Assembly (NCBI RefSeq): GCF_003014555.1
Contig: NZ_PYGE01000018.1
Location: forward strand, 38,726 to 102,725
Length of the DNA: 64,000 nucleotides
Origin: Haloactinopolyspora alba
Lineage (GTDB): Bacteria > Actinomycetota > Actinomycetes > Jiangellales > Jiangellaceae
Direction: 5' to 3'
This document shows, piece by piece, positions 22,316 to 36,708 of the stretch. The notes under the pieces are model-generated. The model did not search any database. It was given only the letters and a program-made list of their open reading frames with translations, and was not told the origin of the DNA. Both the position numbers and the translations under genes were made by a program. Within the stretch, counting starts at the first letter, position 1, and each line of letters begins with the position of its first letter.

Positions 22316-23146
22316 ATGACGTGCACCTACAACGTCATGAGCGCCGAGAGCGGGCAGAACGGCCGCCCGGTCCGGTCGAGCGTGGACGCGTTGACCGCTA
22401 CGGCGGCCGATTCCCAGGGCATCATCGACGCGGCCGGAAGCGAGATCGATTCGAGCGTGGAAGAGATTGTCCGCGTCGCCGTGTCGGAGCTTCCTCGTGA
22501 CGAGGCCGCGGCCGTCGAATCCGCCGTCCGTGAGATCGCCGGTGACATGGCGCGCGTCATGGACGAATTGGCCGACGACGTCGGCACGACATTCGACGAA
22601 CAGGCCACCGAACTCCGAGGGCTGCTCCAGCCTGACGACCATGACCCAGTCGACGTCGGACCTGCCGGCCTGGAACCGGGCCCGGCCAAGCACGACTCCT
22701 CGGATGCCGATCTTCGGCGCATCACGCTTCCAGACGGAACCGTCATCGTACCGGGTGCAGCTGCACCCGACCCTGTGGGATGGGAAGCAACCGCTACTGT
22801 CGATGACGAGCACATCTCGGACGATGATGACGGCGTGCCGCAACCGCACGCCGGCAGTGCCGCTGCCACCGCGCAGGACGAACCCGAGGAATTCAAAGAA
22901 CGAAACGAGAATCGCTCCACTCGGCGTTCGGCCTCCCAGCGGGCCAAGGAAGCCAGGGAGATCTGGCTGGGCAATGGTAACGAGATCGGGAACCTCGCCC
23001 ATGAGATTCTGGTCGAGCCGAACTACGAACCGCCAAAGCCTCCACCCGGGCTTGACGTCAACGATCCCGTCACAGCCTTGTCGATGACGCTGGCAGCTCT
23101 GTGGGAGGCACTGGCCCGGTCGACGCACAGAAGGAGAGGACGGTAA
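22316..23146 (+). CDS. Acidic protein of unknown function
   Basis: About 276 residues. The N-terminal ~110 are helical and resemble a coiled-coil effector (ATAADSQGIIDAAGSEIDSS ... DELADDVGTTFDEQATEL). A disordered Asp/Pro/Glu-rich middle follows, then a basic stretch (RSTRRSASQRAKEAREIW) and a short helical C-terminus. Starts are possible at TTG 22310, ATG 22316 or ATG 22337. Its stop is 2 bp before the next gene. No family recognised. Confidence 0.65.
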   Translation: MTCTYNVMSAESGQNGRPVRSSVDALTATAADSQGIIDAAGSEIDSSVEEIVRVAVSELPRDEAAAVESAVREIAGDMARVMDELADDVGTTFDEQATELRGLLQPDDHDPVDVGPAGLEPGPAKHDSSDADLRRITLPDGTVIVPGAAAPDPVGWEATATVDDEHISDDDDGVPQPHAGSAAATAQDEPEEFKERNENRSTRRSASQRAKEAREIWLGNGNEIGNLAHEILVEPNYEPPKPPPGLDVNDPVTALSMTLAALWEALARSTHRRRGR

Positions 23147-23148
23147 CA

Positions 23149-23595
23149 GTGCCCGAGGAACAAACCGTCGAGAAACTGGTCCGCCAGGCGGTCGTTGACG
23201 CAAGCCGGGGCGACGCTCCGTCGTTCGCGTCTGCCATCGGCCGCCTCGAGCGACAAGGCTGGGACAAGAGTGGCATCACGATTATCGAGTCGCTGCTTCG
23301 GGCGACTGAGGAGCTTCCCTCTGTCGGACCCGCCGTTGCGGCCGAACTGACCCGTAGAGTAAGCGACCGATTTCGTGGTTCGTTGAAGATCAACCGCCCG
23401 ATAATGGAGGCGATCATCCGCGGTGCGACCGACGACAGAGAGGCGTCGCACGGGGTGCCACGAGACTTGTCGGCAACCTACTCACTGCTCGTTGTCGGCC
23501 AACTCGTCCACGAGAGGTACCTGACTGTTGACGAAGCGCTCGGTTCCATGCCAACGGAGGTGTCTCCCGCTGATTTCCCTGACCAAGGCGACTGA
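23149..23595 (+). CDS. Helical protein, tandem paralogue A
   Basis: A 148-residue all-helical protein (MPEEQTVEKLVRQAVVDASR). GTG start with AGAAGGAGAGG upstream. It aligns along its length with the product of 23875-24300: RGDA, RLE..W, AAEL..RV..RF, an E..IRG segment and a hydrophobic LLV..QLVHE helix. No motif gives a function. The two copies are 280 bp apart. Confidence 0.7.
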   Translation: MPEEQTVEKLVRQAVVDASRGDAPSFASAIGRLERQGWDKSGITIIESLLRATEELPSVGPAVAAELTRRVSDRFRGSLKINRPIMEAIIRGATDDREASHGVPRDLSATYSLLVVGQLVHERYLTVDEALGSMPTEVSPADFPDQGD

Positions 23596-23874
23596 GCGCA
23601 GCGCAAAGGTTTCGGCGAGTGGCCGGTCTGAAGATGATCTCTACCCGAAGGGGCGACGTAACAGTCTCGGCACTCAAGGTCCATCGCCAAATCTCGCCGA
23701 GGTGGGCGCGAGACGCGGACTCGCCGGTGAATGACCGGTCCCGGTTTGCCCACGGCGACCTGCGGCGGCGCGAGCGAAAGCGCGGGCTGACGGCCGTAAC
23801 CGCCATCGGCAGTCGAACGAACAGCGAGATCCGAGGCGCTACCACGCCACCCGAAACCGAGGAGGACACGCCGT

Positions 23875-24300
23875 ATGCGCGAGCTGATCGCGAGCGCCGT
23901 CGACAAAGCTGCCCGCGGCGATGCCGCCGGGTTCGTCGAGGTGACCAAGCGCCTGGAGCAGGACAACTGGGCCAGCAGCCAAGAGGACATCCTGCACGCA
24001 CTCGCGGTCCTGGTCGACCGGTGCAGGCCCGAGCTCGACGCCACGCAGGCGGCCGAACTGGCTGCTGCGGTCCGTGAGCGTTTCGACAGTGTGTTCGCCG
24101 TTCAGCCGATCGCGCTCGAGAGCGTCGTGCGGGGCGTCGCCGGCGAGTCCGAGCTCCTGGAAGGCATGCCGCACAATGTGCTGCTGCTGTACGCGCTCCT
24201 GCTGGCGTCGGAACTCATCCAGGATCCCAGCAGCGGTTCGATGGACGACGTGTTCGGCGAGATCGACGACGAGCGCGCTGACCGCGACGCCGATCGCTGA
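23875..24300 (+). CDS. Helical protein, tandem paralogue B
   Basis: A 141-residue helical protein starting MRELIASAVDKAARGDAAGF with a GGAGG site 9 nt upstream. Clear paralogue of 23149-23595, keeping RGDA, F, RLE..W, AAEL, V..RF, E..VRG and G.P. The 280 bp between the copies contain no convincing gene. Last gene of the island, convergent with rpoC. Confidence 0.7.
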   Translation: MRELIASAVDKAARGDAAGFVEVTKRLEQDNWASSQEDILHALAVLVDRCRPELDATQAAELAAAVRERFDSVFAVQPIALESVVRGVAGESELLEGMPHNVLLLYALLLASELIQDPSSGSMDDVFGEIDDERADRDADR

Positions 24301-24315
24301 CCGCTACGGCGGAAC

Positions 24316-24374
24316 CATCACCAGGATCGTGCACGCGTCACCAGGCGTGCAGGGGTGGTGACGCATGGATTTCC
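24316..24374. repeat. 59-bp dispersed palindromic repeat, copy 1
   Basis: Contains CATCACCAGG, an 8-nt variable spacer, then a segment with perfect 9-bp arms GCGTCACCA / TGGTGACGC. Copy 2 at 63853-63911 matches at 48 of 51 positions outside the spacer. Here it sits between convergent genes, and its 3' edge overlaps another hairpin (GCATGGAT-TTCC-ATCCATGC, 24363-24382). Not part of a visible transposon. Confidence 0.75.
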
Positions 24375-24415
24375 ATCCATGCTTCAACAACGTGGATCAT
24401 TCCGAGCAACGGGTA

Positions 24416-24455
24416 AGGGGTGTGGCGGCCGCTTGGACGCGGCTGCCACACCCCT
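24416..24455 (-). terminator. rpoC terminator hairpin
   Basis: Perfect 11-bp arms AGGGGTGTGGC / GCCACACCCCT enclose a GC-rich loop that can pair further. It begins 26 bp past the rpoC stop. Convergent with the island, so it may also stop transcripts from that side. Confidence 0.7.
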
Positions 24456-24480
24456 CGTGGTGGTACGTCGGACGGGACCG

Positions 24481-28392
<3,912 letters not shown>

Positions 28393-28472
28393 GTGTGTCC
28401 TTCTCTCGCTAAGTATCTCGCTGTTGTCGTCGACGCTTGGTGTCGAGTTCGCTGCTCACCCGGGTGGATGGT

Positions 28473-28540
28473 GTCGGCGGTGGGACGATCTGCTTCGGGC
28501 GGTCAGGCTTGATCCCTGCGCATCTCGTCCCACCGCCGAC
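28473..28540 (-). terminator. Stem-loop between rpoB and rpoC
   Basis: Perfect 16-bp arms (GTCGGCGGTGGGACGA and its complement) flank a 36-nt loop in the 198-bp rpoB-rpoC gap. There is no U-tract. It may be a processing or attenuation site between the two cistrons. Confidence 0.5.
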
Positions 28541-28590
28541 CACCTCACTGTCCGTGGCTCGCTGCGTGTGTCGTCATGCTTCTCGACGCG

Positions 28591-32058
<3,468 letters not shown>

Positions 32059-32156
32059 CAGGGGTCCTTCCGAGGGCACACGGATGGAGTGAATCGCGTG
32101 GTTGCGCCGTCTTCAGACCCACGCAAAAACACGGGCAGACGACAGCGCAAAGCTGC

Positions 32157-32186
32157 AGTCTAACCCAAAGGGCACACTGCTGTCGA
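32157..32186 (-). promoter_or_regulatory. Predicted rpoB promoter
   Basis: On the minus strand TCGACA (32181-32186) and TAGACT (32157-32162) are 18 bp apart, about 100 bp upstream of rpoB. Together with the metQ terminator it suggests that rpoBC has its own promoter. No other gene is seen in 32080-32358. Confidence 0.5.
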
Positions 32187-32358
32187 GTGGCGTCCCACTC
32201 CGCGTCTTCTTCTCCCTTGCATCTCCCACCTCGGTACGCATGAAGCATCTCGTCCACGAGACGCGCTCGTCAAGCACCGCGGCCGAAGATCGGTCCGATT
32301 CGACCCTGAACGCCCCCTGTGTCCTGCGCGGATACCGATCCGGTGACGGGCGACACGG

Positions 32359-32380
32359 CCCGGCGGCTCAGGCCGCCGGG
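32359..32380 (-). terminator. metQ terminator spanning its stop codon
   Basis: Perfect 9-bp arms CCCGGCGGC / GCCGCCGGG with a 4-nt loop (CTGA) that holds the metQ TGA. The upstream arm encodes the last residues (Val-Pro-Ala-Ala). Separates the met operon from rpoBC. Confidence 0.5.
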
Positions 32381-33177
32381 ACGATCGCGCCGTCGTAGTT
32401 CTCCTCGATGAACCGCACGACCTCCTCCGAGGTCAGCAGGTCCGCCAGCGTCGAGATGCTCTCGCTGTTCTCCGATCCCGTGGGAACGACCAGCACGTTG
32501 GCGTACGGGTTGTCCTCAGCCGACTCCATCGCCAGCGCGTCCTCACCGGGCGCCAGGTCCGCCTCGAGCGCGTAGTTCGTGTTGATCACGGCGAGATCGG
32601 CGTCCGGCAGGCTCCGCGGCAGGCTCGCCGCCTCCAGCTCCTCGATCTCGAGACCGCCGTCGTCGACGATGTCCTGGCGCGTCGCCGAGATGCCGGCGTC
32701 GTCGGCCAGCTCGATCAGGCCCTCGTCGGCGAGCAGGTTGAGCGCCCGCCCGCTGTTGCTCGGGTCGTTCGGGATGATGACCTGAGCACCGGACGACAGC
32801 TGGCTCAACGAGTCGATCTTCGTGGAGTACATGCCGAGCGGTTCGAGATGCACCGGGGTCACCGCTTCGAAGTCGTAGCCGCGGTCGGCCTCCTGGGCAT
32901 CCAGGTACGGGACGTGCTGGAAGAAGTTCGCGTCCAGCTCGCCCTCGCTGAGCGCCACGTTCGGCTGCACGTAGTCGGTGAACTCGACGAGCTCCAGTTC
33001 GATGCCCGCGTCCTCGGCGAGCTCGTCCTGGACGAACTGCATGATCTCGCCGTGCGGCACCGGAGTGACACCGACGCGGACGACACCGTCGCCGGCGCTG
33101 GACCCGTCGTCGGCTCCGCAGCCGGCCAGCAGGACGGCCGAGGCCAGCCCGGCGACGGCGATGGTCGTTCTCTTCAT
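32368..33177 (-). CDS. metQ: Methionine ABC transporter substrate-binding lipoprotein
   Basis: A 269-residue lipoprotein. The signal peptide ends in a lipobox (SAVLLAGC, Cys20). The NlpA/MetQ domain has VRVGVTPVPHGEIMQFV, SEGELDANFFQHVPYLD and GARVIIPNDPSN-type motif (GAQVIIPNDPSNSGRAL). The ATG follows AGGAG. Captures methionine (probably both isomers) outside the membrane for MetNI; 88 bp after metI. Confidence 0.93.
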   Translation of the reverse strand: MKRTTIAVAGLASAVLLAGCGADDGSSAGDGVVRVGVTPVPHGEIMQFVQDELAEDAGIELELVEFTDYVQPNVALSEGELDANFFQHVPYLDAQEADRGYDFEAVTPVHLEPLGMYSTKIDSLSQLSSGAQVIIPNDPSNSGRALNLLADEGLIELADDAGISATRQDIVDDGGLEIEELEAASLPRSLPDADLAVINTNYALEADLAPGEDALAMESAEDNPYANVLVVPTGSENSESISTLADLLTSEEVVRFIEENYDGAIVPAA

Positions 33178-33265
33178 CTGGGATCTCCTGAGAGTCGAAC
33201 TTCACTTCCCGGGCCGGCGCCGCGGGTGTGCGGCACGTGGCTCGGCTGGACGGTGCCGGCGGCGC

Positions 33266-33931
33266 TCAACGGTGCGACAGCCGCCGGGCACACAGGTCGC
33301 CCGCGGTCTGCACCGCTTTGACGACGACGACGAGGATCGCCACTGTCACCCAGGTGACACCGGTCTCGAAGCGGTGGTAGCCATAGCTCACCGCGAGCTC
33401 GCCCAGACCGCCCCCGCCCACGGCGCCGGCCATGGCGGTGTAACCGATCATGGCCACGACCGTCACGGTCAGCCCGGCCACGATGGACGGCAGCGCCTCG
33501 GGCACGAGGACCTTGACGATCAGCTGCCGCCGTGAGGCGCCCATCGACGCGCCCGCGTCGACCACGCCCGGCGACACCTCACGGAGTGCGGCCTCCACGA
33601 GCCGGGCGAAGAACGGGATCGCGGCGACGGTCAGCGGCACCGCCGCCGCCGAGCTCCCGATGGTCGTGCCGACGACGAGCCGGGTGAACGGCACGATCGC
33701 GATCATCAGGATGATGAACGGGATCGAACGGCCGATGTCAACGACCGCTCCCAGCACCCGCGAGACCGTGCGCGACGGCGTCAGCCCACCCGGCCCGGTG
33801 ACCGACAGCGCCACGCCCAGGGGCAGCCCGAGCAGCACCGTCACCACGCCCGCGATGCCGACGATGGCCAACGTCTCGAGCGTCGCCTGCCACAGTTCGG
33901 GCGCCCAGCGGTCCCAGCCCTCCCCCGTCAT
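33266..33931 (-). CDS. metI: Methionine ABC transporter permease
   Basis: A 221-residue membrane protein with about five or six helices, of the MetI/BPD type. The EAA-like loop (LREVSPGVVDAGASMGASRRQ, split as REVSPGVVDAGASMGAS) contacts MetN. The ATG overlaps the metN stop (ATGA). Confidence 0.93.
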   Translation of the reverse strand: MTGEGWDRWAPELWQATLETLAIVGIAGVVTVLLGLPLGVALSVTGPGGLTPSRTVSRVLGAVVDIGRSIPFIILMIAIVPFTRLVVGTTIGSSAAAVPLTVAAIPFFARLVEAALREVSPGVVDAGASMGASRRQLIVKVLVPEALPSIVAGLTVTVVAMIGYTAMAGAVGGGGLGELAVSYGYHRFETGVTWVTVAILVVVVKAVQTAGDLCARRLSHR

Positions 33932-34911
33932 GCGACCGCCTCGACTCGGGCACCGCCGGTCCGTAGGACCTTCGTGGCCTCACTCACCGCCGTGGTGTCG
34001 ACCGCCACCCGCAGCCGGCCGACCCGGCTGCCGCGCACCGTCTCCACCCCGCCGGCCAGGATCGTCACGTCGCCGTCGGTCGCCCGGATCGCCTCGCTCA
34101 ACAGCGGACGGTCGGCCGCGTCACCGAGGAACGACACGTCCAGGACGGCGCGGCCGTCGCCGGCCACGTCGGCGGCTCCGAGCTGCGGGAACAGCCCGTC
34201 CGACAGCATCGTTCCCGGTGTCGCCGCCAGCTCCGCCACCGGACCGCTGGCCGCCACCGTGCCCTTCTCGAGGATCGCGGCCGTGTCGCACACCGTGGTC
34301 ACGACGTCCATCTCGTGCGTGATCAGCACGATCGTGACGCCGAGTTCCTCGTTCACTCGGCGCAGCAGCGCCAGGACCGACCGCGTCGTCTCCGGGTCCA
34401 GCGCCGACGTCGCCTCGTCGCACAGCAACAGGTCCGGCCGCGCCGCCAGCGCACGCGCCACGCCTACGCGCTGCTGCTGACCGCCCGAGAGCTGGGCCGG
34501 GTACGACGACTTCTTGTCCGACAGGCCGACCAGCTCGAGCAGCTCGTCCACCCGGGCGGCGCGGCGTGACCGGGGCTCGCCGGCCAGCTCGAGCGGGAGT
34601 GCGACGTTGCCGGCGACGGTCCGCGAGTCCAGAAGGTTGAACCGCTGGAAGACGTTCCCGATGCGCCGCCGCGCGGCCAGCAGGTCCGCACCCGACAGGC
34701 CGGAAAGATCGGCCCCGTCCACCAGCACCGACCCGGACGTCGGCCGGTCCAGCAGCGACACACAGCGCAGCAGCGTGCTCTTCCCGGCGCCGCTGCGGCC
34801 GAGGACGCCCGCGACCCGGCCGGTCGGCACGTCGATGTCGACGCCGTCGAGGGCGACCACGTCACCGGTCGGAGTCGGATAGACCTTGCGAAGTTCACGG
34901 ATGGAGATCAA
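33928..34911 (-). CDS. metN: Methionine ABC transporter ATP-binding protein
   Basis: A 327-residue ATPase. Walker A GRSGAGKST is at about 38-46, the signature is LSGGQQQRV, Walker B is LLLCDEATSALD and the switch is TIVLITHE. A C-terminal NIL regulatory domain (~245-325) senses intracellular methionine in the family. Start is TTG (MISIRELRKVY) with a weak ribosome-binding site. Confidence 0.94.
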   Translation of the reverse strand: MISIRELRKVYPTPTGDVVALDGVDIDVPTGRVAGVLGRSGAGKSTLLRCVSLLDRPTSGSVLVDGADLSGLSGADLLAARRRIGNVFQRFNLLDSRTVAGNVALPLELAGEPRSRRAARVDELLELVGLSDKKSSYPAQLSGGQQQRVGVARALAARPDLLLCDEATSALDPETTRSVLALLRRVNEELGVTIVLITHEMDVVTTVCDTAAILEKGTVAASGPVAELAATPGTMLSDGLFPQLGAADVAGDGRAVLDVSFLGDAADRPLLSEAIRATDGDVTILAGGVETVRGSRVGRLRVAVDTTAVSEATKVLRTGGARVEAVA

Positions 34912-35166
34912 AACGAAAAACCTGACGGACGGGAACGTGCGGCACCGGCCCGGACGGCCGGGCCGTGCATCGGCACTGCGGGAACTCGAGGAACTGGGCG
35001 GACGGTGCGGCGAGGGTCACCGACAGGCGCCGCCGAGGCGGCTCGGCGCGCGCTCGGCCCGGCTCGGAAGACGCACCGCGTCCGCGCGAGGCATTCGGCA
35101 CACGAACTCGTCAGCGGTCACGACAGTCCATGTAAGGACTTTCGCCGCCGGTTTTCAAATTGGAAG

Positions 35167-35196
35167 ACACCTGCGCTCACCATATGAGACAGGTGT
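35167..35196. promoter_or_regulatory. Inverted repeat upstream of metN
   Basis: ACACCTG and CAGGTGT arms separated by 16 bp, 256 bp upstream of metN. It could be an operator. The rest of 34912-35238 shows no gene, and no SAM-riboswitch consensus was found. Confidence 0.3.
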
Positions 35197-35238
35197 GACC
35201 GGCCTCACGGCTCCTGACAACCGGCCGTGAACGACAAC

Positions 35239-35292
35239 AGGGGCCGCGCCGGACCCGCGAGTCATGACGACTCACGGACCGGCACGGCCCCT
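35239..35292 (-). terminator. rplJL operon terminator
   Basis: 14-bp arms with one mismatch (AGGGGCCGCGCCGG versus CCGGCACGGCCCCT) enclose a second small hairpin (GAGTC-ATGAC-GACTC). It begins 48 bp beyond the rplL stop and separates it from the met operon. Confidence 0.7.
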
Positions 35293-35339
35293 GCCGTACC
35301 GCGATGCACAGACGCTTCGAGAACCGAAGCGTCAGCGGA

Positions 35340-35732
35340 TCACTTGACCGAGATGCTGGCGCCGGCGGCCTCGAGGGTCTCCTTGGCCTGGTCGGCGGTC
35401 TCCTTGTTGACCTTCTCGAGCAGCGGCTTCGGCGCGCCCTCGACGAGGTCCTTGGCCTCCTTGAGGCCCAGCGACGTCAGCGTCCGGACCTCCTTGATGA
35501 CCTGGATCTTCTTGTCGCCGGCGTCGTCGAGCACGACGTCGAACTCGTCCTGCTCCTCCTCGGCCTCGACCTCCTCGCCGCCGCCCGCGGCCGGCGCTCC
35601 GGCTGCGACGGCGACCGGCGCGGCGGCCGTGACGTCGAAGGTCTCCTCGAACTGCTTCACGAACTCCGACAGCTCCAGGAGCGACATCTCCTTGAATGCG
35701 TCGAGCAGTTCGTCGGTGCTGAGCTTCGCCAT
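35340..35732 (-). CDS. rplL: 50S ribosomal protein bL12 (L7/L12)
   Basis: Stalk protein of 130 residues that recruits translational GTPases. N-terminal dimerisation domain [20 protein letters not shown], Ala/Gly/Glu-rich hinge, and C-terminal [20 protein letters not shown] and [14 protein letters not shown]. Starts 26 bp after rplJ. The upstream open frame is not part of the gene. Confidence 0.98.
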   Translation of the reverse strand: MAKLSTDELLDAFKEMSLLELSEFVKQFEETFDVTAAAPVAVAAGAPAAGGGEEVEAEEEQDEFDVVLDDAGDKKIQVIKEVRTLTSLGLKEAKDLVEGAPKPLLEKVNKETADQAKETLEAAGASISVK

Positions 35733-35757
35733 GGTGGCGTCCTTTCTGTGGTGGTGG

Positions 35758-36294
35758 TCAGCTCTGGCCGGAGCCGTCGCCGGCTTCGACCTTCTGCCGG
35801 AGCGCGTCGACAGCGCGCGCGGTCTTCTCCAGCGGGGCATTGAAGAGCGACGCCGCGTTCTGCGTGGACGCCTTCATCGCGCCGGCCAGCTTGGCCAGCA
35901 ACACCTCTCGCGACTCGACGTCGGCGAGTCGGTTCATCTCGTCGGCCGACAAGTGGCTGCCCTCGAGCAGCCCGCCCTTGATGGCCAGCGACGGGTTGGC
36001 CTTGGCGAAGGTACGCAGCCCCTTGGCGGCCTCGACCGGGTCGCCCTTGACGAAGGCGATGGCGGACGGGCCGACGAGGTAGTCGTCGATGCCCTCCACG
36101 CCAGCGTCCTTCGCTGCGATCTTGGTCAGCGTATTCTTCACCACGGCGTAGGAGACGGTCTCACCGAGCGCCCGACGGAGTTCCGTCAGTTGCTTCACGC
36201 TGAGACCCCGGTACTCGGTCAGCACGATCGCGTTGCTACTGCGGAACTCGTCCGCCAGCTCGGCGACGGCGGCTGCCTTGTCTGGCCTCGCCAT
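35758..36294 (-). CDS. rplJ: 50S ribosomal protein uL10
   Basis: Stalk base protein of 178 residues that anchors L7/L12 dimers. [20 protein letters not shown] and [15 protein letters not shown] are conserved. ATG after AGAAGGAG. Preceded by an L10 leader, the usual autoregulatory site. Confidence 0.97.
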   Translation of the reverse strand: MARPDKAAAVAELADEFRSSNAIVLTEYRGLSVKQLTELRRALGETVSYAVVKNTLTKIAAKDAGVEGIDDYLVGPSAIAFVKGDPVEAAKGLRTFAKANPSLAIKGGLLEGSHLSADEMNRLADVESREVLLAKLAGAMKASTQNAASLFNAPLEKTARAVDALRQKVEAGDGSGQS

Positions 36295-36309
36295 GTGGCT
36301 CCTTCTGCG

Positions 36310-36460
36310 GTAACGGTCGCGAAGGGCCCAGACATGAAGAACGCCCCGGCGCAGGCACGGGGCGTGGGCGGCACACTGGTCCGCTCTCGTCTCGCCTGCG
36401 CGGGCCGTCCGCCTGTGCGGAACCTTCGCCACGCCCGGAGGGCGTGAAACCAGCGGTCTC
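36310..36460 (-). ncRNA. Ribosomal protein L10 leader
   Basis: The ~160-nt leader of rplJ contains stems matching the L10 leader architecture, including a CGCAGGCGAGACGAG-type segment (36384-36398 region) with kink-turn-like GA pairs and a CGCCCCGGCG stem. In this family L10-L12 binds the leader and represses rplJL. Exact boundaries are estimated. Confidence 0.65.
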
Positions 36461-36471
36461 TGGCGCGGACG

Positions 36472-36502
36472 ACTATACGTGTAGTCAGGACCGCGCCCCA
36501 AA
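36472..36502 (-). promoter_or_regulatory. Predicted rplJL promoter
   Basis: TATAGT (36472-36477) is 18-19 bp from a TTGGGG hexamer (36497-36502) on the minus strand. The TATAGT is the best -10 match nearby and lies just upstream of the L10 leader. Nothing else is seen in 36503-36708. Confidence 0.45.
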
Positions 36503-36708
36503 TCGAGCGTCGAGCCATCCACGATGATCGACCGATGCTGGGCGGCGGCGTTGGATGGTCCGACAGGCAGACGGTCTTCGTTTCCGCGGCGGTGACGCAG
36601 CGGGCAACAGTTGCCTCCGGTGCCAACCCCTTGAAACGCGGCTCCACTCCTGTCGGTGACCCAACGGGCCGCGCCCCCGCGGGTCCCCCCCCGGCACGCG
36701 TCACGGCC

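Noticed and set aside
23619..24077. 152-codon frame between and across the tandem paralogues
   Set aside because: Overlaps the well-supported gene at 23875 in another frame and has no ribosome-binding site; product is basic low-complexity sequence.
24316..24374. CRISPR-like repeat
   Set aside because: Two isolated copies 39 kb apart with no spacer array and no cas genes.
34912..35238. SAM riboswitch upstream of metN
   Set aside because: No recognisable SAM-I, SAM-II or SAM-IV conserved core on the minus strand. Only a short inverted repeat was kept, at low confidence.
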